46,827 nt of DNA from assembly GCA_018266075.1 (NCBI GenBank), contig JAFEBB010000056.1:1-46827 (forward strand). The letters are read 5' to 3'. The stretch is from Deltaproteobacteria bacterium (GTDB lineage: Bacteria > Myxococcota > Myxococcia > Myxococcales > SZAS-1). Each line of letters starts with the position of its first letter. Within the stretch, counting starts at the first letter, position 1. Below are positions 1 to 8,268 of this stretch, one piece after another. The position numbers and the translations under genes were made by a program. Below the pieces are notes generated by a model. That model did no database searches. It was not told the origin of the DNA and saw only the letters and a program-made list of their open reading frames with translations.

Positions 1-30
1 ATCAGGGCGGGGGTGACCGCCACCTCCTTT

Positions 31-279
31 TCAACAGCACGCGGGACTACGCCCGTCGTCACCCTCGCCGACGTAGACGGCGGTATCGAACGCCTGGTCC
101 TCCGAGGGCCCGACCAAGACGTAGATGCCGGTCCGCCGAACTTCGGAGCGCTTCCCCAGCCGTTCCAGCTCAGTCCGTGGCGCCACGAGTGCTTGGCCGG
201 TCCACATCCCGACCTCGGCGGTACGAAGGCCCTGGGCAGACCCATCGACCAAGAACAATCGAACCGATCGGCCTGGCAT
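31..279 (-). pseudogene. GIY-YIG nuclease-like protein, truncated after the N-terminal half
   Basis: An 82-residue frame opens with ATG inside the stop of the kinase gene (TGATG overlap), so it is translationally coupled as the last gene of the operon. Residues about 48-75 contain GIYVLVG followed by VYVGEGDD, the two conserved strands that name the GIY-YIG nuclease family. Directly after GEGDD the frame gives seven unrelated residues and stops. The family normally continues with the catalytic Arg and Glu, which are absent. The other two frames down to position 1 do not clearly restore the homology. The gene is therefore probably frameshifted or cut by a rearrangement, and the protein should lack nuclease activity. 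The alternative is a short stand-alone protein built on the N-terminal domain. Confidence 0.6.
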
Positions 280-1484
280 CACGGCTTCCCTTCGGAGAAC
301 TGGCCCACCACGCGCAGAAGGTCGTTCTTGAATTCGGCTACCGACGGGTAGCGACCGCCGGCAGGCGCGAGAGCCTTCGTGATCACCGCATCGATCGGCG
401 CGAGTGCGCCGTCGCGGTTGGCCAGTGCGTGGTAGTTGGCTCGGTCGGGCAGTTGCCCCGCGATGACCTCGTAGAGGATCACTCCGCACGAGTAGATGTC
501 GTGTCCCGGCGACCGCAGTTTTGGATTCGCGAGAACCTCGTGCGGGACATATGCGGCAGTTCCAACCCCGGCTGTCGTCAAACTCTCCTGAGTCGCGTCA
601 TCGAACACGTACGCCAGGCCAAAATCGACGACTACGGCTTGGCCATCGCTATCACGCACAAGGATGTTCGATGGCTTCAGATCACGATGAAGAACCTGAT
701 TGGCATGGGCATATTCGATGGCCCCGAGCACCTCAATCATGTGCCGCACCGCAAGTGCTGGGGACTGCCCAAACGTCGCCTCGCGGAGATTCTTCCCGCT
801 GATCAGCGCCATAACGAGAAATGGTCGGCCGTCGCCGTCCAGCCCGGCGTCGACATACGGGACTATTGCTCGATGCTGGAGCTTCCGCACGACAGCGACC
901 TCCCGCTCAAAGCGCTTGCGGGCCTTCTCGATGTCGGTAAGAGCGCTTGGCAGATGTAGCTTCACTGCAAATTCGAACGAGCCGAACGCAGACTCTCTTG
1001 TCGCTCGACGAACCTCTCCGAAACCGCCTCGCCCAAGGCACTCGCCAATGAGGTACGTCGGCGCTGAGCTGGAGGCTTCAGGTGATGTACTTGCTACTGA
1101 GCTGACAACCTCTCGAACCAGCTTTGGTGGCCGAATCGCGTACCCGATGCGGTGCTTTCTGAGGATGGCATTGACGTGTTCTGCGGTCGGCGTCCGTACT
1201 TCTTCGCCCACCGTTGTCATCGCGGTCCAGTAGGCATCGATGAACGCGGGGAGGTTTCGGTCTTGCCGGCCCATCGCATCGACCATGTCGCTGTGGGCCC
1301 AACTGGCGTTCGAACTGGTGTTCGAGTTACCGAACCGCCCTTTGAAGATCTCGTATACCGCCTGCTGGTCCTCGGCCTGAGCTGCCACCCTAGTTACGAG
1401 CTCAAGCAACTCATTCAGCGCCTCTTGGGGCATGTGCCCGAGCGTCGGGTCGAAGTACCAGTCCCGCGGGTAGTCGAGGCTCAT
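279..1484 (-). CDS. Ser/Thr protein kinase of the defence operon
   Basis: A 401-residue cytosolic protein. Residues 1-125 form a domain I do not recognise. A Ser/Ala-rich linker (about 126-142) leads into a Hanks-type kinase domain: glycine loop GRGGFGEV (151-158), catalytic-lysine strand AVKLH (Lys175), HRDLKPSN (266-273) and DFG (287-289). All residues needed for phosphotransfer appear present. The usual APE motif reads PHE (314-316). No membrane segment or sensor repeat follows. The ATG overlaps the methylase stop by four bases (ATGA), and its own stop overlaps the next start, so it belongs to the operon. By analogy with PglW kinases of BREX type 2, it may sense or regulate the methylase/helicase machinery. 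That role is inference; the kinase assignment is firm. Confidence 0.88.
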   Translation of the reverse strand: MSLDYPRDWYFDPTLGHMPQEALNELLELVTRVAAQAEDQQAVYEIFKGRFGNSNTSSNASWAHSDMVDAMGRQDRNLPAFIDAYWTAMTTVGEEVRTPTAEHVNAILRKHRIGYAIRPPKLVREVVSSVASTSPEASSSAPTYLIGECLGRGGFGEVRRATRESAFGSFEFAVKLHLPSALTDIEKARKRFEREVAVVRKLQHRAIVPYVDAGLDGDGRPFLVMALISGKNLREATFGQSPALAVRHMIEVLGAIEYAHANQVLHRDLKPSNILVRDSDGQAVVVDFGLAYVFDDATQESLTTAGVGTAAYVPHEVLANPKLRSPGHDIYSCGVILYEVIAGQLPDRANYHALANRDGALAPIDAVITKALAPAGGRYPSVAEFKNDLLRVVGQFSEGKP

Positions 1485-4400
1485 GCCGAGATCAGCCCTC
1501 CGCCACTGGCAGCCATCGCGTCATACTGTTCAAGCACCAGCTTTTTGGTCCGGTACTCGCCGTACCGCTTGGTCTCATTCTCCTTGAGGACACGAAAGGT
1601 CTCTGCGGGAGGCGGCGGGTCAAGGACGAACTCCACCTCACTGCGGTCGAGTCCGTAGAGGTGGAAGAACGCGGCGTCGAGCTCAGCGCGGATCCGAACC
1701 CGTCGCGCCTCGTCCCACTTGAAAGGCTTACCCTGATAGCCGCAATCGCGGGCGAAGGGCGTCATGTCGTTCGACACGTAGACCAGCTCTAGGACGCGCT
1801 CGGAGAACCACTTATACGCGGGTCTGTTCGAGTCCAAGTAGGGGATCACCTCTCGGAACCGATCAGGCGCTACGACCGGAAGCTGCCGCATTGTGAAGTA
1901 CTTGAGCGAGGTGCCGCCCACCTTTTGTCGAGCCGCGTAGTCGAAGACTAAGGACGCCATCATCGTGCCCAAGCACGAAACGAGGGCAGGCTCTTCGTTC
2001 GAAAGGCAGAGGAGGTACTTGTCACCAACACCTACTCTCGGGATGAAGGCGGCGATGACGGTCCGTTCATCGGTGTTCCGGGTGATGTCGCGCCAGCCGA
2101 GCAGCCAATCGCGATTCCAACCATCAGCCATCGCATCTGCGACCTCGGCGGCTGGGACCCAGAACCAGGGCTGCGCCACGAAGTCCGGGTCAGCCTTCTG
2201 CTCTGCTGTGGGCCTCGGCAGGATGCCCTGGTTGGCCTGCGCCTCAGTCTGGCCTTCGTACGTTCCGTACCGATGGTCGAAGTGGTGAACCATCTTCGCC
2301 TCGTAGAGCGGCAGGTACCTGTCCTTTCCCTTGGCGAAGGTGTTGCCGGTGCGCCTCCAGCCCTCCTTCTCCAACTGAGCCTGTTCGCGGAACAGACCGG
2401 AGTCGTTCGCCATGTGGAACATCGCTGAGAACTTCACCTGCCACGGGTTCGCCTTCGGTTCCTCCTCTCGTACGAGCACGGGAAGGCGGCCGTAGATCTT
2501 CTTGGCCAGAGCGGCGTCAGACGTCGTGCGGAAGATTGGGCACGTGCGCGTGTTCGGGTTGAGAAGTCGGATCTCATCTGCCGTGAGCGTGAACCGGCGC
2601 TTTGGATCGCTGACCTGCTCTACCTGCCGGGCGAAGAAGACGAACAGCGGCGCCGTTGGGCCCCGCTCTCGTGATGCCACCGTCAGGAGGGAGAACTTCA
2701 GAGCGTGATGGACTGCGGGGAAAAGGAACTCCTCATTCTCAAAGCTGAGGAGGCTGACGAGAGCTCGCCCGTCTACGAGGTCTTGGAAGAACTCCTTCGT
2801 CGTGTCATCAGTTGCGATGCCCGCGGGCACGATGCAACCAACTCTGCCGGTCCGTGCAATGAGAGCTCGATTCCACTCCGAAAACGCGGTGTAGGTATTC
2901 ACGTCGCCCTGACCGCAGAGCGGATAACGTCCGGAAGACCGGATGAAATGGCTTTCGGCTTCGGCCTGCCGCCGTGCATCCAGAAATGACGCGAAGAGAA
3001 CCGGGTCCTCGGTCTCCAGCTTTGCGATCATCTGCTTGCGCGTGGCCGCTTTACCGGCCGCCGCAATGTCCGGCCTGCGGACCGCAAACCACTCCTTCTC
3101 TTGGAGTTTCACTCGCTCCCACGGCGGGTTGCCGAGAACGACGTCGAATCCACCCTTCCACCCTGGTGCGGCCACTTCACCATTCGGATCCCCCGCGAAG
3201 ACCTCCGGGAACGCCAAGTGCCAGTGGAAGAACGCGAAGGAATCCGCAAGGCGTTGCACCTCGGTGGTCAGCTTGGGGGTCGCGTTGCTTGCGTCAGCAG
3301 CGAGTCGCCGGAACAGATCCTCGGTGATGGCGAAGGCCGCGTCAGTCTTTCGCCACGCGAAAGCGGCACACCATGCGTCCGCGATGAAGTTCGCGTGCCG
3401 GAAGGTTTCTGACTGGCGCAGCCCCTCCCAGGCCCGTTCCTTCTTGTGGACCCCCTCGATCGTCTCGTCTACGAGTGCTTCGAGAGCGACCGCGGCGTTG
3501 GTTAGGCCCTCGGTCGATGCGACTACCCGAGCGCCGCCAAAGAGGCTCCCCTGGCCAGTACGTTGCGCCCTGTTGTCCCTCTTCAAGGAAGACACGATCT
3601 TCCTGTCATCGCCCTCGATGGCCTCGAATGCTTCGTCGGGGATCCCTTTGGCGATGAGCGCCGGGGTTGCGCCGATGAGCGCATTGCCTTGCCGAATCTT
3701 CGAGTCGAGGAAGCTCAGCGGCCTTCCGGGCTCCAGTGCCTCCATCCAGAGGCTCACCTTGCAGAGCTCGACGGCCATCTCGTTCATGTCGACGCCGTAG
3801 ATGCAGTGGCCGATGACATCACGGAGCGCCCGGCGCACGTCGACGGGGCTCGGTTCCTCGTTGCCAGTGCGGATGAAGGCCAGGCGCTTGGCGATCCGAT
3901 GGGCGGCAGCGATGAGGAAGTGACCCGAGCCGCAGGCCGGGTCCACGACCTTCAGGGCCAGGATGGCCTTCTCCGGGTCGGAGTTCTTGGCGGCCTCATC
4001 TAGGACGGGGTCCAGTGCCGAGTCGAGGAGGCAGGTCACCAGGCTGGTCGGCGTGTAGTAGCTGCCGGTGGTCTTCCGCTCATTCCCACTGGCGCTCACG
4101 AGCTCAAACAGGGCCTCCTCGACGTTGACCTGCTTCGGTCGCAGCTCCAGGAGGGACTCGTAGATGCCTCCCAGTTCCTCGGCGCCGAGGTTGCGGTAGT
4201 CCACGTATCGGCGGACGCCGTTACCCTCTGTGACGGTGAGGGCTCGAATCGCATCGAGGAGATCCCGGTTGGCGATTGAGCAGCTTTTGAGCGCCGCGAC
4301 AGCGTTCTCGGACCACAAGAAGCTTCCGAGGGCGGGCAAGCCAAGATCAGGACAACCCTCATCGCGCCCCAGCTTCTCCATGACGACCCAGAGCGACTGC

Positions 4401-5431
4401 CACAGGTCGCCGTGCGGAGTGCCACGGACGGTCTTCGCCAGGCTTCGCAGCCGCTGTGCCGAGTAGAAGCGCCGATACCGAGTCTTGGAGTCGGCCGGTG
4501 CGTCCGGAGCGAGGAGGATCTCTCGATCTTCCGCCACGAAGAGGAAGATCAGCCGGTACACCAGCCGCAGGAGCTGGCGATAGTAGTCGTCCTTGGAGAG
4601 TCCGGTACCTTTCAGCGCTGCCTTGAGCTCCTTGTTGGACGGGTGCGCAATGAAGCCGCGTCCCAGTGTGAGGATCGCCTTCTCGACCCCATCCCTGAGT
4701 TGGTCGAGGGCCCGCGTGCCCTGCGCCTGTGCTGCCTTGGACCACTTCTCCAAGTAGCAGTCCTCGGGGCGCTCGGACCGAACACGGGTGGCGTGGCACA
4801 GCATCCAAAACAGCACGAAGTCCGGGTAGACCTCGTCTCGGAGCATGGCCTCCAGGTCGAACTCGACGAACGACTGCCTCGTCAAGGCGACGCTGTCGCG
4901 CAGGATCCGGAGCTTGAGGCCGTTGGAGACGAACGCCCAGAGGTGCCCCTTGGACCGGTTCAGGAACTCTTGAACCAGACCGTGCGGCGTCATCTTTGGG
5001 TGGTCGGGGCCCGCCTGGTGACGCACGTCGAGGTCGCACCGGAACCCGGGCAGGTGAATGGGGGTGTGCTCCCAGCCGTGGGAGATGGCGTAGACCTTCT
5101 CCTCGATTACGACGGGCTTCGCCGGCGCCAGCAGGCCGTAGTCGAGCTCCTTGAACAGAGGAAGAAGCCACTTCTCCTGGGTGACCTTCGCGCCCTCATT
5201 CCCCTCCGGAACCTTCGCCATCGCTTCGCGGAAGCCTGCCCAGAGGGCGCGAACCTTGTTCCACGAGCGGCTAATGGCCTCGTTTAGCTTCTCGCCGACG
5301 AGCGCGTAATCGCCAGGGGCGAGGCCCTCCAGCTCCTTGTCGTTGCCGGCGATGCGCCGGAGGAGGTCTGGGGGAAGAATCGCCCCTTCAATGTTGATCG
5401 TGCTGAACCGATCGTTCGTACCCGCGGCCAT
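1481..5431 (-). CDS. DrmMI-like class I N6-adenine DNA methyltransferase
   Basis: A 1,316-residue protein. The N-terminal part (about 85-185) has the WLLPLFKEL and LVQEFLNRS...LWAFVSNG blocks seen ahead of large type IIG/DISARM-type methylases. The SAM-binding motif is DPACGSGHF (497-505), preceded by TGSYYTP (455-461), and the catalytic motif is NPPW (768-771), of the N6-adenine (or N4-cytosine) class. The C-terminal third (about 900-1,316) is probably the target-recognition region. I see no obvious active nuclease motif in the N-terminal part, but cannot exclude one. Size and architecture match DrmMI of class 1 DISARM. The TAA of the SNF2 helicase gene lies two bases before its ATG, and it overlaps the kinase start, so all are co-transcribed. 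Expected role: marking host DNA as self. The modified site is unknown. Confidence 0.88.
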   Translation of the reverse strand: MAAGTNDRFSTINIEGAILPPDLLRRIAGNDKELEGLAPGDYALVGEKLNEAISRSWNKVRALWAGFREAMAKVPEGNEGAKVTQEKWLLPLFKELDYGLLAPAKPVVIEEKVYAISHGWEHTPIHLPGFRCDLDVRHQAGPDHPKMTPHGLVQEFLNRSKGHLWAFVSNGLKLRILRDSVALTRQSFVEFDLEAMLRDEVYPDFVLFWMLCHATRVRSERPEDCYLEKWSKAAQAQGTRALDQLRDGVEKAILTLGRGFIAHPSNKELKAALKGTGLSKDDYYRQLLRLVYRLIFLFVAEDREILLAPDAPADSKTRYRRFYSAQRLRSLAKTVRGTPHGDLWQSLWVVMEKLGRDEGCPDLGLPALGSFLWSENAVAALKSCSIANRDLLDAIRALTVTEGNGVRRYVDYRNLGAEELGGIYESLLELRPKQVNVEEALFELVSASGNERKTTGSYYTPTSLVTCLLDSALDPVLDEAAKNSDPEKAILALKVVDPACGSGHFLIAAAHRIAKRLAFIRTGNEEPSPVDVRRALRDVIGHCIYGVDMNEMAVELCKVSLWMEALEPGRPLSFLDSKIRQGNALIGATPALIAKGIPDEAFEAIEGDDRKIVSSLKRDNRAQRTGQGSLFGGARVVASTEGLTNAAVALEALVDETIEGVHKKERAWEGLRQSETFRHANFIADAWCAAFAWRKTDAAFAITEDLFRRLAADASNATPKLTTEVQRLADSFAFFHWHLAFPEVFAGDPNGEVAAPGWKGGFDVVLGNPPWERVKLQEKEWFAVRRPDIAAAGKAATRKQMIAKLETEDPVLFASFLDARRQAEAESHFIRSSGRYPLCGQGDVNTYTAFSEWNRALIARTGRVGCIVPAGIATDDTTKEFFQDLVDGRALVSLLSFENEEFLFPAVHHALKFSLLTVASRERGPTAPLFVFFARQVEQVSDPKRRFTLTADEIRLLNPNTRTCPIFRTTSDAALAKKIYGRLPVLVREEEPKANPWQVKFSAMFHMANDSGLFREQAQLEKEGWRRTGNTFAKGKDRYLPLYEAKMVHHFDHRYGTYEGQTEAQANQGILPRPTAEQKADPDFVAQPWFWVPAAEVADAMADGWNRDWLLGWRDITRNTDERTVIAAFIPRVGVGDKYLLCLSNEEPALVSCLGTMMASLVFDYAARQKVGGTSLKYFTMRQLPVVAPDRFREVIPYLDSNRPAYKWFSERVLELVYVSNDMTPFARDCGYQGKPFKWDEARRVRIRAELDAAFFHLYGLDRSEVEFVLDPPPPAETFRVLKENETKRYGEYRTKKLVLEQYDAMAASGGGLISA

Positions 5432-5433
5432 CT

Positions 5434-8268
5434 TTATGCCGCTCCGTTCGGAAGGAAGAGGAAGACGCCGAGTAGGTCAGGAGCACCGGCGGCCTGAATG
5501 CGGTGGCTGACCCCCTTAGCCTTGGAGGACTCGCGGACACGGCGGTGCGCATCGAGGAGTTCCTTGCCCCGCTCGTCGCCGGTTCGTGCGAGCTGAGGAC
5601 CGATGACGGCCATCCCCTCAGGATCGAGCACCTTCTCCAGAAAGGCTTTCGCCTTGTCTTCGAAGACGTTTCCACCAGGCTTGGCGAACAAGAGCTTCTC
5701 GGCCTCGCCCGGCGGAAGCCATTCGGCGCTCTGCGGTGCGCCACGGAAGCCGAGGAGCAGGCAGTCTTCGGCCAACAGCGGCCACTCCACGTTCCCCTGC
5801 TTCGTCAGGATGTGGAACCGGAACCGCGCCAGGAGCAGCGTCGTGCGGCGCTGTACGGCGTCGGTCTGGATGACGCCGCAACGCCTCGCGAGCGGCTGGC
5901 CCGCCTGGGCGTCGAGTGCAGTCGTCAGCACGTGGTTGGCCAACCGCTCGACAACCGGATGCGTACGCTGGAGGTAAGCCACTCCCTCCGGAACAGGCAG
6001 CTCAAATCTGGCGACAAAGGTCTTCTCTTCGCCGACGGCCTCACGGATTGCGGGTGCAGTCCCCTTGAGATCGACCTTGAGCGTGCCCTCGTTGTCCCCG
6101 ACGACCGCGTGCGCCGCTCGAAGCGTTTCGGATACGAATCGCTCGACGTCGACGGCTGCGCCGATCGCGCTCTGGATCGCCTGAAGTTCGCGGGCCACCT
6201 CGTCCACCTTGATGGGAATCTGGGCGTATACGGTTTGAGACTGCTTGAGCGCCGCTTCCTGCCAGTCCTTGTGCAGGGCGTCGCGCTGAGCCTTGACGAC
6301 GGCCTCCGGGAAGAGCTCGCCCTGCTCAGTCTTGTCCTGACGCTTGAGAAGTAGGCCCTCGAAGATCGCCTCCATCACCTTGTTCGGGTCGGTTGGCACC
6401 GGCACCGAGATACCCAGGTCGTTGCGAATCGACTTGTGCTTCTTGATGAGTACATCGAGGACGATGCCGTCGATGCGGTTGTCCTTGCCGTAGTAGGTGA
6501 TGACGCGGACCTTGTCCTTAACCTGTCCGTACCGGTCCACTCGGCCCTCGCGTTGCTCGTGGCGGGTCGGATTCCAGGCGAGGTCGTAGTGAACGACCGC
6601 GTCGAAGTGCTCCTGGAGGTTGATCCCCTCGCTCAAGCAGTCGGTGGCAACCAGAACGATGGGTCTCTTCTGCTTCTTGTGGGCTGCGAGCTCGGCAATT
6701 CGCGCCTCGCGATCCTCAGGCGGAAGTTGCCCCGTCACCGACATCACCTCGACTGACTTGAGCGCCTTTCGGACGTACTCGGCAACGTAGTCGGCGGTGG
6801 GGATGAATCGGCAGAAGACGATGGGGCTGAAGCCCTCCTCGATGAGCGGCTTGAGGAGCTGGAGCAGTCCCTGAAGCTTGGAGTCCTTCTTCCCGCCAAG
6901 CGCGTCTGCCTCCGCTGCGAGGCCTCGCAGGCGCTTGCTCGTCTCCGTTTCCGTTCCATTGTCCGTGAGCCCGCCAGGCGCGACGTCGATGCCTTCGGCG
7001 CTCTCATCACCGGCGGGGTCGAGGACCGTGATCCGGCCGAGCTCGTCGGCTGTCTCGATCGAATCGGTGTCCGCGACCGCCGCCCGGTTGCGAAGAGTCA
7101 TGGCTGCTGCCGCCGGGCTGCTGGCGAGAGCGCGAAGCAGGCCGAGGGCTGCCCACCATCGGATCCGCTGCCGGTAGGTCTTGTCGTCGGCGTCCTGGAC
7201 CGTCTCGCGGGCAAACTCCAGCACCTTGTCAAATAGGCGCCGGTAGTCAGGCGTAAGCAAATAGGTCGGATCTTCTTTGGGCGACTCACGCTTCGGAAAA
7301 GGCGTCTCCGCGTCCAAGAAGGCTTTGAGATCGCCGCGGCGCCGCTGGACGACGTACTTGGCGAGCTCTCGCTTCCGCTCGTCCGCCTCCTTGGGGCTCG
7401 CCGCCTCAGACAGCTTCTCAAATTCCGGCCGTAGCAAACCAAGCAGGGAACGGAACGCGCCCTCCTTGCCGCTGTGGGGAGTCGCGGTGACGAGCACGAG
7501 GTGGCGGCTCTCGTCTTTGGCCAGGCCCTTCAGGAGTTGATGCCGCTGATGGCGGCCTGTGTTGGCGCCGCCGTCGAAGGCGCACGAGTGCGCTTCATCG
7601 ACGATGACCAGCTCAGGGCAGCTCCGCAGGAAGTCATCGCGTCGCCGGTCGCTCTTGATGAAGTCCATCGAAACGACCACGAAGGGGTAATGCTCGAAGA
7701 GCGACTCACCCACGTCGAGCGACTTCTCCAGCCTGGAGGCTGTGCTCGCGAGGACCAGCTCCGCCTCGATGTGAAACTTCTGGAGAAGCTCGCGCTGCCA
7801 CTGCTCGGCCAGCGGCGGCGGACAGAGTACGCAGAGGCGCTTTACCTCGCCGCGATCCAGGAGCTCGCGGGCGATGAGACCCGCCTCCACTGTCTTTCCG
7901 ATGCCGACGTCGTCTGCGATGAGTAGCCGCACCGGATCGAGCTTGAGCGCCATCAGCAATGGGACGAGCTGATAGGGCCTCGGCTCAACCGCCAACCGGG
8001 CGAAGCTGCGAAACGGGCCGGCGCTGGAGCGGAACCCCAACCGGACGGCATCGCGCAGGAGCCGGCATGAGCTGTGATCCCCGAGCTGCTGGATTGATGG
8101 CGGGTCGAAGCTCGCCGACTTGACCGCTTCGAGTGGCAGGTACACGCCTGCGATTTCAGCGTCGCTGCCGCCCAAGGGCCGGAGGACGAGAAGGTTCTCG
8201 TCGGACTCCGGCAGCACCACCCAATCCCTACCCCTGGCCGTAACCAATGCCCCCGGTGCGTAGTTCAT
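5434..8268 (-). CDS. SNF2-family helicase, DrmD-like
   Basis: A 944-residue superfamily 2 ATPase. The Walker A motif is ADDVGIGKT (118-126), the DEAH box lies at 224-227, motif III follows as TATPHSG, and the C-terminal helicase lobe carries QREGRVDRYGQ (motif VI). This is the HepA/DrmD type of SNF2 enzyme, which moves on double-stranded DNA rather than unwinding it. The ATG lies within the stop of the large upstream helicase (TGATG); a TTG one codon earlier is the alternative start. SNF2 helicase directly followed by a large adenine methylase is the hallmark gene pair of class 1 DISARM. The part after about residue 640 is unassigned and may contact the other subunits. Confidence 0.9.
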   Translation of the reverse strand: MNYAPGALVTARGRDWVVLPESDENLLVLRPLGGSDAEIAGVYLPLEAVKSASFDPPSIQQLGDHSSCRLLRDAVRLGFRSSAGPFRSFARLAVEPRPYQLVPLLMALKLDPVRLLIADDVGIGKTVEAGLIARELLDRGEVKRLCVLCPPPLAEQWQRELLQKFHIEAELVLASTASRLEKSLDVGESLFEHYPFVVVSMDFIKSDRRRDDFLRSCPELVIVDEAHSCAFDGGANTGRHQRHQLLKGLAKDESRHLVLVTATPHSGKEGAFRSLLGLLRPEFEKLSEAASPKEADERKRELAKYVVQRRRGDLKAFLDAETPFPKRESPKEDPTYLLTPDYRRLFDKVLEFARETVQDADDKTYRQRIRWWAALGLLRALASSPAAAAMTLRNRAAVADTDSIETADELGRITVLDPAGDESAEGIDVAPGGLTDNGTETETSKRLRGLAAEADALGGKKDSKLQGLLQLLKPLIEEGFSPIVFCRFIPTADYVAEYVRKALKSVEVMSVTGQLPPEDREARIAELAAHKKQKRPIVLVATDCLSEGINLQEHFDAVVHYDLAWNPTRHEQREGRVDRYGQVKDKVRVITYYGKDNRIDGIVLDVLIKKHKSIRNDLGISVPVPTDPNKVMEAIFEGLLLKRQDKTEQGELFPEAVVKAQRDALHKDWQEAALKQSQTVYAQIPIKVDEVARELQAIQSAIGAAVDVERFVSETLRAAHAVVGDNEGTLKVDLKGTAPAIREAVGEEKTFVARFELPVPEGVAYLQRTHPVVERLANHVLTTALDAQAGQPLARRCGVIQTDAVQRRTTLLLARFRFHILTKQGNVEWPLLAEDCLLLGFRGAPQSAEWLPPGEAEKLLFAKPGGNVFEDKAKAFLEKVLDPEGMAVIGPQLARTGDERGKELLDAHRRVRESSKAKGVSHRIQAAGAPDLLGVFLFLPNGAA

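Noticed and set aside
38-58. Short similarity (CGGGACT) to the tRNA-Asp 3' region as a possible left attachment site
   Set aside because: Only seven bases match before the sequences diverge; too short to call a direct repeat.
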